DNA of 64,000 bases from contig WOFQ01000082.1 of assembly GCA_012184525.1 (NCBI GenBank), positions 26,232 through 90,231 on the forward strand, in the 5' to 3' direction. Below are positions 11,948 through 23,145 of this stretch, piece after piece. This DNA is from Xenoacremonium recifei. Lineage: Eukaryota; Ascomycota; Sordariomycetes; Hypocreales; Nectriaceae. The first letter of the stretch is position 1, and each line of letters begins with the position of its first letter. The position numbers were made by a program, and so were the translations under genes. Below the pieces are notes generated by a model. It worked only from the letters and a program-made list of their open reading frames with translations, had not been told where the DNA came from and ran no database searches.

Positions 11948-13649
11948 ATGAATGCTGCAGAGCCCTCGAAAGAGGCCAGTGTGTCGTCGGACTATGCTCC
12001 TCAACCCGCGGCGGTAACCACTGCTGAGGTTCCCGTGGGATGGCGTGGTTATCTCAATCGGGTCGCCAACTCAAGTTGGTTCGAACTCCGGGGCGTCGAA
12101 AGAGTTACGCCCGAAGAGCAAGAGCTGGCTGCCAAGCCCAACTATCTACAGATGTTGTTCTTGTGGTCTTCGGCGAACCTGACAGCCAATAATCTAGCCC
12201 TTGGGTTCCTCGGGCCAATTGTCTACGGCCTATCATTCACAGACTCGGCCCTGTGCGCGACTTTTGGAGCTTTGATTGGAAGTGCCGGAACAGGCTTCAT
12301 GAGTATGTGGGGTCCAATGTCAGGTCTGCGAACGATGGTATGTTCGAAGACCCCTCTCGGCTTTTTCTAGGGTTGCTTGTTGGTGGTAGACTAACATCGT
12401 CATAATAAGATCTTCGCCCGCTACACAATGGGATGGTGGCCCAGCCGTATCTGCGTTCTTCTCAATATTGTCATTATGGCCGGTTATGGCATGATCGATT
12501 GTGTTGTCGGTGGCCAGATCATCTCTGCTGTTTCTGATGGCAAAGTAACAATCGTCGTTGGCATAATCATTGTGGCAATTATTTCTTGGGTTGTCACGAT
12601 TTTCGGGCTCCCCCTCTTCCACGCCTACGAAAGGTATATGATCCATCTCCTATAAAACTTCCAGGTTGCTAATGTCTTGCGTTATCCAGATATGCTTGGG
12701 CCCCTCAACTATTCGTCCTGTTCATTCTGGTGGGCGTAGCAGGCCCATATTTCAATACTTCAACTCCCACGGAGGGTAATTCAATCACGAAAAACGCCGA
12801 TCGCCTTTCTTTTCTTTCGCTTTGCCTCTCGGCTGCAGTTGCCTGGTCGCCAGTCGGTGGAGACTACTACGTGTATTTTCCGAAGCGCACATCGAAAATT
12901 GTTACCTTTCTCTTGACATGGCTTGGCGAAGGCATATCGATTGCGTTTGTCTACATTCTGGGGTGCGGTATCGGTTCTGGTACAGCATCGACTCCTTCCT
13001 GGCAAGAACAATATGATGTCTCCTCAGGAGCACTCCTTGTTGCCACATTTTCTCCTCTCAATAAGTTCGGGAAATTCTGTGGCGTCGTTATGGCTCTCGG
13101 CGTCATCGCCAACAATGTTCCAGGTACATATTCAGCTGCTTTGGGGTTTCAGTGCCTCGGATCGCTTCCTGCAAAGATCCCAAGGTTTGTGTGGAACACA
13201 TTCACTGTTATTGTGTACACCATTTGTGCAGCAACAGGTCGCAACCATCTCTTCGAGATTTTTGAGAATTTCCTCGCCCTCATGGGATATTGGGTGGTGA
13301 TCTGGATCTGCCTAACGATTGAAGAACTTCTCATCTTCAGGAAGAGTTTTTCTTCCTATGACTGGAATAACTGGAATCAGCAAGCGAAGGTTCCCGTTGG
13401 TCTAGCAGCATTGGCTTCCTTCCTGATCGGTTGGGTAGGTTCCGTCGTGGGAATGGATCAAACATACTTCATCGGACCTCTCGCGAAGTTGGTTGGCTTA
13501 TACGGCGCAGATGTAAGTTGTGGCGAGTTTTCTTTTTAGTGGCAATTTGAGCTAACTATTCGCAGCTGGGGATGTATCTCGGAGTTGGTTTCGCCGGTCT
13601 TACGTTTCCGGCTTTTCGATTCCTTGAACTCAAAGTTTTCGGACGTTGA
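11948..13649 (+). CDS. NCS1-family purine/cytosine permease
   Basis: Four exons, 11948-12337, 12410-12633, 12690-13512 and 13566-13649, give 506 residues. All three introns begin with GTATGT, GTATAT or GTAAGT and two show a CTAAC branch point. The protein belongs to the nucleobase:cation symporter-1 group close to fungal Fcy2-like permeases. A hydrophilic N-terminus of about 65 residues with the LRGVERVTPEE segment precedes about 12 membrane helices. Segments recalling the family are NLTANNLALGFLGP, WSPVGGDYYVYFP and VIANNVPGTYSAALG. It would take up purines, cytosine or a related base at the plasma membrane; the exact substrate cannot be read. The last exon encodes only 27 residues. Confidence 0.92.
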
Positions 13650-14018
13650 ACCGATTGCGTCTGGTAGAACTGATGGTCTCTAGTTCCATGGAATAGCGTA
13701 GGAACCTTTGGGTCTTGAATCTTTTCTTTTCTGGGTGTGCTGCCCAATTCCACGTTTTACGGGAATGTCTTCTCAAGAGCATCTGAAGGCAAAATTCCAT
13801 CTCTACGCCAGATAAATGGTAACACGGGTGTTCGTATTTGATTAAGGGATAGAAGTAATAGACATTACTTAGAGCCAACAAGCATAAATATAAAAAGTAT
13901 AAGACCAGAACCTAACAGTAATATGCTCACTCCTAGCCTCGATGATATATAAACCTATGTCGCATCTCTCTTGGAAAACAACATTTCAAAGAAGCGTTCC
14001 AAATCCATCTCACACATG
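13650..14018. other. Convergent intergenic spacer
   Basis: About 370 bases between the 3' ends of the NCS1 permease and the GMC gene. AT-rich at 13840-13930; no coding signal seen. It should hold both polyadenylation regions. Confidence 0.5.
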
Positions 14019-16032
14019 TTATATTTTTGCTGGAATCGTGGCCGAAACAACCTCTTCAAGTAAAACCTCCGCACAACGGACACCAATCAAATATGCGTTT
14101 ACCTGTGTGTGGTTGGTTGTGAGAATAGGACAAACACTCATATCAGCCACTCTCAACCCGCCAATATTGTCAACCCGAAAGCGATTATCCACTACCCGTT
14201 CCGAGTTCCCGGAGTGGCCCATGACGCAGCTCCCCATGCTGTGGAATCCCTGTGTCAAGTTTTCCCGTATGAAGCTGTCAAGATCCTCCTCTCTATCACT
14301 CTTCGGCTCCAGCAGAGGGCGTTGAACAATTTTAGTCAAAGCCTCCGTTTTGGCAAGGCGAAGTATCTCTTGTAACGTTTCTAGGGCAACTCTTCGGTCG
14401 AGCGGGTGCACCATATAGTTGGGATCAACTATCGGTGGCTCTCTAGGGTTACGACTCCGGAGACGAAGTGCACCCTCACTAAGGCAATTTTGGTTAAGGG
14501 CTTCCATCACGAGAACGCTAGCATCAGCAGGGCAGGGGCCTGTATAGAAGAGAGGACCGGAATGCATCCATATCTCCGTGCTCGGTCTATTAGGTTTCGA
14601 AAGGAAGCTTTTGATCTTCGAACCAGCGTTCTCAATCTCGTTTGAAGACAGGACGCCTGGTAAACGTGGGAATATGAGAGCCGCACTAGCTCCAAATACT
14701 GACAAGGGGCCAGTGTGAGTGGAAGTGTACTCCTCCCTGGCAGCAGATAAGAGAGCTTGAGAGTTGAGAACCTGGTTGTGCCCTAGAATGCTAGGTTTGA
14801 TAACGTATTCGCAAGAAAGGGCGGTATGATCTCGGATGCGACACCCGACACCTGGCAAGTCGACGACAACGGGGATTAGCAGTTCTTCAAGATCCTTCCG
14901 TGGTCCGATTCCAGACAATAAAAGAAGTTGAGCGGACTGAAAAGTCCCAGCGGTCAAAACGATTTCTCGACTGACACGAATCTCAATAGGACAAACGTCC
15001 GCTCGGGCGCCGGGCCCGTCAGCTAGTGAGGCCAATTCGACGCCTACGGCCGTGCCATCCTTGACAATAATACGGGTACACATAGTGTTTGTTACTATGC
15101 TTAGATTCCCGAGCCTTCTGCGCTGGTCACGGCCGAGAAATGCATTGGCGCTCGTAACTCGAATACCCTTCTTGACGCTGAATTGGGCCACCGAAGCGCC
15201 AATTGGGTTCCCATTGTTGTTGTCCAAGTTTATACTGTGGCCTGCCTGTTGCGCCGCCTCCAGACAATGATGAACAAGCGGCTGCCATACTCTGTTAAAC
15301 TGTACCGCAATTGGACTGGGAGAGAGAACTCGTTACTAATGTCGCCATTGAAAGCTATCGGGCTGCATGAGCATACTCACCCGCCTTGACCGTGGAATTC
15401 AGGAGTTGCTGTCGCGTACTTTTCCATTCCTTCTGGGCACTCCGGGTTGAAATCCTCAAGCTTCATAACTTGAGACTTAGTTTCTGTTTTGGATAGAAAA
15501 GACCGGCTCCTTTAACTTACCTCGTTCAGAACATGCTTTACATTACTCCATCGCCACCAGGGATCGTCTACAAGATCGGCCCAGTCGTCATAGTCAACGC
15601 TAGGGCCTTTCACCCAAGCCATAAAATTATTCGCGCTATCTTTCATTAATATGGAATCAAAAAGTTTCAATGGACAACTAACGAGCAGCCACCTATCCCT
15701 CGGCCCCGAGGGTATACAATTTCACGGCCATTAAGCTCTCGTTGCGGTGATGTTACGTATAACCAATTTCCCTTTTCGCTTCCGAACTTTGGCTTGGTGA
15801 GTCCCGGCACAAGATTGTCAGGATCTGTCGAGTCATCCGGTCCGGCCTCGACCACAAGAATCCGACACTGCGGCAATTCAGTAGCAAGTCTACAGGCTAT
15901 AAGACAGCCAGCCGTGCCACCTATGAATGATCAACAAGGAAATTCGCAGTGATTTGTTGAAGTAGGGAAATTGTTACCTCCAATCACTGCATAATCAAAG
16001 GCTATGCCTTGTATTGCTCGGAGACGGTGCAT
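14019..16032 (-). CDS. GMC-family FAD-dependent alcohol oxidase/dehydrogenase
   Basis: Five exons, 16032-15978, 15920-15683, 15635-15521, 15475-15381 and 15315-14019, give 599 residues. Splicing rebuilds the FAD-binding FDYAVIGGGTAGCLIA at residues 13-28 and the second GMC signature around YPRGRGIGGCSAN. The catalytic histidine is in GFHSMGSCVMGH, and NHTQVNAY near the end holds the second active-site position. The enzyme should oxidise a primary alcohol (aryl alcohol, choline or similar) to an aldehyde with FAD. No signal peptide is seen if the ATG at 16032 is used; an in-frame ATG at 16131 would add 33 residues. Intron 3 (15520-15476) is only 45 bases and uses a CTAAG acceptor, chosen because nearer alternatives create a stop. 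It is divergent from an aldehyde dehydrogenase, so the two may act in sequence. Confidence 0.88.
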
Positions 16033-16560
16033 GTCCCAAGCATTGATCAAGATCCACTGGTGGGAGGTTATTGATATTACGCCCAGGCCGAGACAACGAG
16101 GGCTAGAATGGAGAAAGGAACACTCTCTCACTCGAAAAATGTTTTAAATGTCTTTATCATCGTAAGGAGGTATTCCCCCACTCATAAGATACTAGATTAT
16201 AACCTGATTTGCTGACCAGGTTCCGACGTGCGCGCACAAACAGCGTCGTTTATCATTCCGGCTGGGAACTGATGTTAGCGTAAAGCTAAGCGCCTACTAT
16301 GTAGCAATAGTAGATGATACCAAAGATAAGTTATCACAGGAAGCCCCCACCTGGAGGGTAGATAACAGACTCCGCGTTAACTTTCACCCCATCTTGAAGC
16401 CTTATTCCCCCACCATTGTTAATAGCAGGTAGGAGGAAGCTTCTGCACAATAGTCTCATACCTGTGGCACCCCGTCATCTTCATTTAAAAACAATACTCA
16501 TTGGCTTGCTGATTCTTGACGGCCTGTCTCAAAAGCTTGATGCACAATTGATCATACAAT
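16033..16560. promoter_or_regulatory. Divergent promoter between GMC oxidoreductase and aldehyde dehydrogenase
   Basis: 528 bases. Five matches to HGATAR are present: 16154-16159, 16250-16255, the palindromic pair GATAAGTTATC at 16325-16335, and 16360-16365. Two further inverted repeats are seen: AACCTG and CAGGTT arms at 16201-16222 and TTAGC/GCTAA with a 5-base spacer at 16275-16289. The GATA density suggests nitrogen control of both genes (inference). Confidence 0.5.
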
Positions 16561-18101
16561 ATGCTTATTACACCACCTCAAGACATCAAGGAATCCTACA
16601 GGAGGGTTTCCGACGCGTTCTTTAGTCGCAAGACACTACCAGTGAGCTTCCGGAAGAGTCAGCTCAAGCAATTCTGGAAACTAGTTGATGTACTGGCCTA
16701 TAGTTAAATTTTGTGGCATCCTTGGCTCATTCGTATAAATAGGAGAACGAAGATTACTTAAGACAATGTCTGCAGAAAGACTTATGCAAGCCACTCGTAG
16801 AGGCTCAGGGTCTTGAGTTATCTCTATTCAAAAATGAAGTGGTCTTTTTATTAGAGAGCTTGGACAACTACCTAGAACCTGAGGAGCCTTACGTCCCAGA
16901 AAGTTTCCGTGGGCTCACTCCGAGAATTATCAAACAGCCCAAAGGTGTATGTTTAATCATAGGGTATGTCGACTACTTGACATCATTTAACATGACATAA
17001 CGTGTTAAAGATTATAACCACTGCCACAGAACCTGGAACTATCCGTTCTTTCTTACAGCATCCCCATTCTTGGGTGTTATCGCATCAGGCTGCACTGGCA
17101 TAATGAAGCCTCCCGAGCATGCCCCGGCCACAACGAAAGCCCTAACGGAACTAGTGCCCAGGTATCTGGATACTGAATGTTATGCTGTAGTGAATGGCGC
17201 TGCAGATTCTGTTACAGCTCTTCTCTCCTTGAAATGGAACCACATCTTCTACACTGGTGGCAAGAGGGTGGGCAGCATTTTAGCCACAGCGGCGGCTCAC
17301 AACCTCACCCCTATTACCCTTGAGCTCGGTGGTAAATGTCCGGTTATTGTTACTCCATCGGCTGATCTGCAGTTGGCAGCGCGCCGCATTGCTTGGGGAA
17401 AGTTCGCATGTGCGGGACAAACATGCGTTGCTCCTGATTATGCTCTAGTGTCCTCTGAAATCTATACACCATTTCTAGAGGCTCTGAAGAATGTCATTAC
17501 GGAGTTTTATGGAATGGACCCTTCGGGTGAAGGGAAAATGGGACGAATTATTAACTCGCACCATTGGGACCGAGTTATCAACATGCTCGACAGAACTCGT
17601 GGTAAAATCATTGCTGGCGGAACGGCTCTTGCTAACAGAAAAGATCTTTATGTACCACCGACTATTGTCATCGACGTGACACTAAACGATTCATTAATGG
17701 CAGAGGAGATATTCGGCCCGATACTTCCAATCAAAAGATATCAGACATTAGAAGAGGCCTGTAGCTTGATACCGCAGATTTCGGAGGAACCCCTGGGGCT
17801 TTACATCATGAGCGAAGACAAAGGCGATCTGGACTATGCACTGGCAAACACTCTTTCTGGTGGTGTTACTCTGAACGATGTAATGACGCAGATCGCGGTG
17901 CCAAACCTACCGTTTGGAGGCATTGGCCAAAGTGGACTGGGTTCATACCACGGGAAGATGAGCATCGACACATTCAGTCATAGGAGAAGTGTCGTACACG
18001 TGCCTAAGGAAGCTGAACAAGGATTTGACTGGCGCTATCCGAGCGGCGATCAGAATGAGAAGTTCCGATTTTATAAGAACAATCTAGAAGCTAAATTGTA
18101 A
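16561..18101 (+). CDS. Aldehyde dehydrogenase, class 3 (ALDH3-like)
   Basis: Three exons, 16561-16689, 16743-16963 and 17030-18101, give 473 residues, the usual size for short class 3 enzymes. Introns 16690-16742 and 16964-17029 are needed to join the N-terminal helices to the cofactor-binding domain, giving GTWNYPFF. The general base is E215 in LELGG and the catalytic cysteine C249 in GQTCVAPDY; these positions match class 3 enzymes such as fatty aldehyde dehydrogenase. The C-terminus keeps the PFGGIGQSGLGSYHGK motif and a basic FRFYKNN tail. It should convert an aldehyde to the acid with NAD(P). The GMC oxidase on the other side of the shared promoter could supply the aldehyde. Confidence 0.93.
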
Positions 18102-18190
18102 AAGATAAAAGATAGTAGGAAGCAGAAGTACTTTTATATAATTTTAGGACCGAAATTCAATCTAGGTCTTTACATTTATACGCTGGATCG

Positions 18191-19363
18191 TTATTCTTTT
18201 GCCTCAAGAATACTGTCAATCAAGTCCGCTGGCTCGTTGAAGAAATCAGCTACAACAATTCCAAATCTCTGGCCTTCATGGGCTTTCAAATATCTGTTCA
18301 TTTGCTGGTTGACGCCTCCAATCGGTGTGCTGCTATTGCCAAATCCCAGAGCCATTGCTCGTGGGGTCATGTCAGGTACGTTTGCAGTGTTCTCGGACGA
18401 TAAGAAGGTGATGAAAAGGCTGTTGGCAGCCGTGCCGTGGGCAGCAAGCTCCAAGTGTGAAATAGATGCATTCACCTTTATGGCGATATTTGCGGATGGG
18501 CTCGAGTGCAAGTTGCTGGTGCTGACGTCGTAATGGTCTTCAACATACACGGTCGCTCCAGTGGTTTTGTTATAGATAAACGTGATGTTGGCATCATTAT
18601 CTGTCCAGAGACTCGGTGACAAATGAAGACCGGGGATCTGTGCGTTCATCCCTGATGACAAATATTCAATGTCAAAGCGTTTGAAGAGAATTATTTTTCC
18701 TCGTGCTTCGCCAAGCGTACCCAGTTCGCCGTCCTTCTGGGAGATGTATTTCTTTGCAGCGGACGAAGTGAGCATATTGAACAGAACCTCTTCGAATTTC
18801 TCGTCTTGCTGAAACCCAGGGACTGTACCAGCCTGATACTGAAACGATAACAGGAGTACTTCCGAGGGGTGGTTCTCTAGCCAAGCATAAAAGGCAAACA
18901 TGATGTCTTCAACAGATCCTATTTGCGATGCCTCCACAGGCCCGTGCCATATCGTCAAATATGAGCGCGTTGGGTCAAGGGCGGGTCGCAGATCAAAGAA
19001 ACGAATGCCTGCATCCAGCATGGCGGCGATTGAATGCTCTTGGCATCTATAGTCTTCTGTGTCGGTAACATTGCTGTCTACGTACACGTCTTGAAGCAGT
19101 GCTGACGTGAAGTTCCAGGATCCGCTGTCATGTGTCCCTGGAATGTTCATATGCACCAATGGTGTGTCATCTGGGATATACTTCATCCATTCGGATGTCC
19201 GTGACTTAGACCGAAGGGCGAGGTTATAGTCACCAAACAACTGAGAACCATCTTGCAACACTTTTTCAAGCGCCCAATCTGCCAGTTGTGCTGTTCCCTC
19301 TGCCGTTGCAGCGGCGGGCTGAGATACGGCGCAGGCCAGCAAAAGGGAGAATAACGAGATCAT
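18191..19363 (-). CDS. Secreted PI-PLC X-domain phosphodiesterase
   Basis: A 390-residue single-exon protein. Residues 1-19 are a signal peptide ending near PAAATA. The X catalytic domain follows: H78 in IPGTHDSGSW, the FFDLRP segment, and H140 in IWHGP are the two histidines and the metal-free active-site surroundings of bacterial-type phosphatidylinositol-specific phospholipases C. The family cleaves phosphatidylinositol or glycosyl-phosphatidylinositol; fungal members are secreted or wall bound. Several N-glycosylation sequons are present. No Y domain, PH or C2 domain is seen, so it is the short bacterial-like form. Convergent with the aldehyde dehydrogenase (90-base gap). Confidence 0.9.
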   Translation of the reverse strand: MISLFSLLLACAVSQPAAATAEGTAQLADWALEKVLQDGSQLFGDYNLALRSKSRTSEWMKYIPDDTPLVHMNIPGTHDSGSWNFTSALLQDVYVDSNVTDTEDYRCQEHSIAAMLDAGIRFFDLRPALDPTRSYLTIWHGPVEASQIGSVEDIMFAFYAWLENHPSEVLLLSFQYQAGTVPGFQQDEKFEEVLFNMLTSSAAKKYISQKDGELGTLGEARGKIILFKRFDIEYLSSGMNAQIPGLHLSPSLWTDNDANITFIYNKTTGATVYVEDHYDVSTSNLHSSPSANIAIKVNASISHLELAAHGTAANSLFITFLSSENTANVPDMTPRAMALGFGNSSTPIGGVNQQMNRYLKAHEGQRFGIVVADFFNEPADLIDSILEAKE

Positions 19364-20852
19364 AGCGCAAAAAGGTCTTTAGATTGTTGCTTTAAGAATC
19401 GTGCTTCTAAATGCAAGAATAACCGAGGATAAAATCCCGAGGTCTTGGATAATCCTTATATGTTTTCACAGATTGCACTGTAGGATCGACAAGGGTGTTC
19501 CCACATGTTCTTGTGGGTTGACAAACCGATCCAATCAAGACATGACGAGATACAACGTGTCGGTAGATGGTTCGAACTGTGCCCCAATGCTGACCCCAAC
19601 GAGTAAAGGCACGTGGCCGTGAATAAGCTCCTATCTCATGCTGATTCCCAAGGCTACTTGCCGGGTTCCGAATCTGTCAGGCCTTTTTCTGCAACGATGA
19701 TGAAAATGCTCACCGAGAGATTGACCTAATCATTGCCTTGAGAACCGGGCCTGGCATCCGGCGGGGCAAAGATATCGCTCTTGGTACCGATGACAGCGCT
19801 CAATTCACGGGTTACTCAATAGGCGGATTGAGCACAGAGTCCACAGAGGGAGGAAAACGCGACGGGCGCGTTCTCTTACTTCAAGACTGAGAGGCTACGC
19901 GGCCCATAACAAAAACATTAGGTTTAGTGCTTAGGCAAAAGGCGTGTTTATCTCGCTTAGTAGAACATAAAGTGTACGTACTTCTTACTCTTAAGAGTGT
20001 CTTTAGCGAAGAAAGTTCCCCGTCAGCCAATCAGAATTACAGGGCTCTCTCCACCCTGTTCAAATTTCAACTGTAGCTACCCTACATGACTAAATAATAC
20101 TACAAAAATAACAAAAAAAGATCGAACAGGGTTCAAACTGATAGGAGACTCTAGTCCAAGAGATTGACAGTCATTCTTTAATTGGGATATTAGGGTCTCC
20201 ATCACAGGAAATGCCCCCCTAGCTAGGTGGAAAGACTTTTATATCTTCTCTTTCGAATCCACTTTGAAATACAGTTAAAAGTATAGCATCGACAGTCAAG
20301 CTAAGTAAAGGAATCATTAATAAACATTCTGAACTTCGGTCCACAGCAGGAATTTGGTATCCCGTTGAGATTATCATCAATTGTTAAAGGATATCGGTGT
20401 TTGTTCAAGCAAAAGTTTCGGGAGAGTAGGAGCTTGTCAGATAAGCGCTTGAAACCCAGTACCCTGCATTCCTTGGTGTTTTAAACCCTAAGCACATTAA
20501 TAGCATATAGTTTAGTACGCAAGCATGTATCGGATTTCAAGGGAGTATTGTTTCAGATCAGTGATCGCCTAGTCTGGGGTGAAGGCCCTATGTCAACTGG
20601 CTGGAGCAGCTGAGGGATGTGGAGTTAACCTCATACTAGGGCATATCGGGGTCAGAGACTGAAACTTATTTTCGATGACTTACAATCGTTATTAAGAAGA
20701 ACGAATTGTTAAAACTGACTGACGGATAATGCTCTCCGTTTATGCAAGTCAGCGAACTAGTCCGGAAGGACGCCCTGTCCAACTGTTAAAATAACTTGCC
20801 ACCACCTAAATGTTCAGTCAGTTCTAGGACCACTCGGATGTTGCTGTGGTAC
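19364..20852. other. Gene-free stretch
   Basis: About 1.5 kb. I found no exon chain, no tRNA-like fold and no long repeat. The 19364-19600 end should hold the promoter of the PI-PLC gene. Confidence 0.5.
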
Positions 20853-22472
20853 TTATGTACTTTTATTATTCTTCTTGTGGTAAATAATTGGTGCTAGTAG
20901 GGGATCATGTTTCCATAGGAGCCTGGTCACCCTTCCACATTCATCTTCCCTGAATTCCGCCTTCCAGAAAGAAGGATCTCGGTCATTTCCAAGAACCCAT
21001 CGACCCCGTCGTGATAGATCATTTCTCGGTTGTAGCCATGTAAAAGTGTTACCGTGGTAGTGTTTCAGCCTGAACCTTTCCGATTCCAGTCCTTGGAACG
21101 CCCAGAAGAGGTTTTCATCCTCCAAAGTGACGAGGTTCTTGAAAACTCCAGTACTGTCGATGTATAGCCCTACATACATCTCCAGTCTTCTATGGCCTTC
21201 AAGTTGCCTCGGTCTTTGGAGGTCTAACCCGCGCTGAATAATTGAGTGCCATTCGAGGTTGACGTTTATAGAAGCGTGAGCGTAGTGAAGGAAGTCAACC
21301 CGGGAGGACGTGGGAACTTGAAGGAACTCTTCGAGAACCATCTGAGACACCCAATCCGGAACATCTGTCAGCGCTAGAGAGTTGCTCAACACCAATATGA
21401 CAGTTTCGGTGTCGGGAAGCAGTAGAACCACGGCCAATGCTCCCGGGAGTGTCCCTTGGTGGTAGACGACGAGTTGACTTCGTACTCCCTTCCCGATCAC
21501 AGGCATTCCTTGTGGTAGAAGCCGACCGTTCAGCCCAATATGACCTAGAGTATTCGGAAGTTGTACCCGTGCCCAGCCCAAGCCGTAGGATACCTCATTT
21601 CTCGACACTGAGAACATTGGGACTTTTGCGGACATGAGGTGGGCCACTTGCTTCAAGGGAGATTCTGGTGTAGACGACTCTCCCGTCTCAATTTGGGCAT
21701 TGAAGCTCCTCAAAAATGCCCGATATAGCTTCACTAACTCAGAGGCACAAGATTGTAGTCCACCAGAAGCTGCCCCTACACCACAATTACCAATCTTGGG
21801 GCTGGGTATGTGGAATGGTGTACCGTCATCTAATGCATTGTAGCATTCTGTGACGTTTTCGACATTGCCAGGCGGATTGCTCAGAAAAGTTCTGTCCATA
21901 CCGAGCGGGCGGAAAATATTCTCTCTCACAAAGTCCTCTACCGAAACTTGACTTAATGCTTCGATACATTCGGCACAAAGATCATATGCCGTACTATTGT
22001 AGGCAAATGAGCCGCGGTTTTCGCGTATCAATGTCTGATCGTTGACGACCTGCATGCAATCATCCTTGTTTATTAATACGTTGGCTTCACAGCCACCCAC
22101 AAGGTTCCCGCAGGAAGACATTCCACTTCGGTGACTGAAGAGGTCTGTTAGAGTGGTGAAGTTCTGAAGAAACATGTCTTTGGACTGGAAAGATGGAGCC
22201 GCATCTTTGGCTAGTGTCTCCCAAGAAGCAAGACCTCGATCGACCAGGATTCCCATGGCCGCAGCGGAAACTGCTTTGGCCAGCGAGCATGCCGGGAAGA
22301 TAGTATCCTCGGTTACTGGCAGAGACTTCTCTAGATTGCGAAAGCCATAGTTTGCGTGATAATCGGGCTGTCCCGCGCTCACAATAGATAGACTGAGCCC
22401 TGGTGTTCCTCCAAGCTCCATGAGCTGCTTGATCCTCGGCTCCAAGTCGTCGAGCCGACGATGTAAAGACAT
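20853..22472 (-). CDS. Beta-lactamase-related serine hydrolase (class C / esterase family)
   Basis: A single exon of 539 residues from the ATG at 22472. The open frame continues to 22607, but its first codon is GTG and no ATG lies between, so the extension with a hydrophobic stretch is not accepted as a signal peptide unless an upstream exon exists. The S63-L-A-K66 motif is the catalytic Ser/Lys pair of penicillin-binding proteins, class C beta-lactamases and related esterases. Y158-N159-S160 stands where YxN is normal, with serine in the third place. VYHQGTLPG corresponds to the KTG/HxG box. The C-terminal 140 residues form the lipocalin-like extension of fungal members. In fungi such genes occur both in secondary metabolism (acyl transfer or hydrolysis) and alone. 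It is divergent from the GH43 gene. Confidence 0.88.
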   Translation of the reverse strand: MSLHRRLDDLEPRIKQLMELGGTPGLSLSIVSAGQPDYHANYGFRNLEKSLPVTEDTIFPACSLAKAVSAAAMGILVDRGLASWETLAKDAAPSFQSKDMFLQNFTTLTDLFSHRSGMSSCGNLVGGCEANVLINKDDCMQVVNDQTLIRENRGSFAYNSTAYDLCAECIEALSQVSVEDFVRENIFRPLGMDRTFLSNPPGNVENVTECYNALDDGTPFHIPSPKIGNCGVGAASGGLQSCASELVKLYRAFLRSFNAQIETGESSTPESPLKQVAHLMSAKVPMFSVSRNEVSYGLGWARVQLPNTLGHIGLNGRLLPQGMPVIGKGVRSQLVVYHQGTLPGALAVVLLLPDTETVILVLSNSLALTDVPDWVSQMVLEEFLQVPTSSRVDFLHYAHASINVNLEWHSIIQRGLDLQRPRQLEGHRRLEMYVGLYIDSTGVFKNLVTLEDENLFWAFQGLESERFRLKHYHGNTFTWLQPRNDLSRRGRWVLGNDRDPSFWKAEFREDECGRVTRLLWKHDPLLAPIIYHKKNNKST

Positions 22473-23145
22473 AGTATCGTCGTCTTGCAGGGCTTCGAAC
22501 CAACAGAACGCGATAAGTTTTATTGGAAGCGCGGTCGTGCCCGGGATTGTTGATGTTACTGAAATAGAAACAAAAAGAAACACTAAAGTCACAAGGTTCT
22601 CTCTCACGCTGCTTTCATACGACGGATCATTCCAGCCCGTTGATTCGAGCGCGTAATTAATTGTGATCCGCTCTAAATATCGAGAGGCTTCAGCTTGAGC
22701 AAGGGAATTCCGGCCGGGAATGCGCCGGAGCTCCGAGCACTAACCATGCAATCCCGCTGTTCGGCAGTAGCAATAGATCATAAGAAGGAAACGAGAATAT
22801 TGCTTCCTAACATAGACTGTTGATGGCTGTTATGGAATGTACTTGATTCAAGTACTTAATCCCAGAGTTTAAGGAGATAATTTTTAACATCGTGCGGTCA
22901 AAGAAAGGCGCCGGTGCGCCGGCCCGAGACTTCCTCCACCCACCGATGCACGCTTGTCTACCAACACCATTTGTTGTCCCGGTGGCTGAAAGGCTCACAT
23001 ACGTCGAGATAAAACCATTTTGGCCGGTGGTTTTCTTTTCTTTACTGTGACGATACTCATGTCGGCACTGATATTACATTGAACTCATTCTCGCTAGGGG
23101 TCTGATTTCCTGTATCTCCAGAGGTTATTGTCGCGGCCAACTACG
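22473..23145. promoter_or_regulatory. Divergent promoter between serine hydrolase and GH43
   Basis: 673 bases. The heptamer GCGCCGG occurs three times, at 22722-22728, 22908-22914 and 22916-22922; the last two are in tandem at an 8-base period. CCGGCCGG lies at about 22710-22717. CGG-bearing motifs of this kind are candidate Zn2Cys6 sites (inference). I do not see the XlnR hexamer GGCTAA. Confidence 0.4.

Noticed and set aside
20101..20160. Possible tRNA-like segment containing GGGTTCAAAC
   Set aside because: No matching acceptor, D and anticodon stems could be drawn around it.
22473..22607. N-terminal extension of the serine hydrolase with a hydrophobic stretch
   Set aside because: The first codon is GTG and there is no ATG before 22472, so it is not a supported signal peptide.
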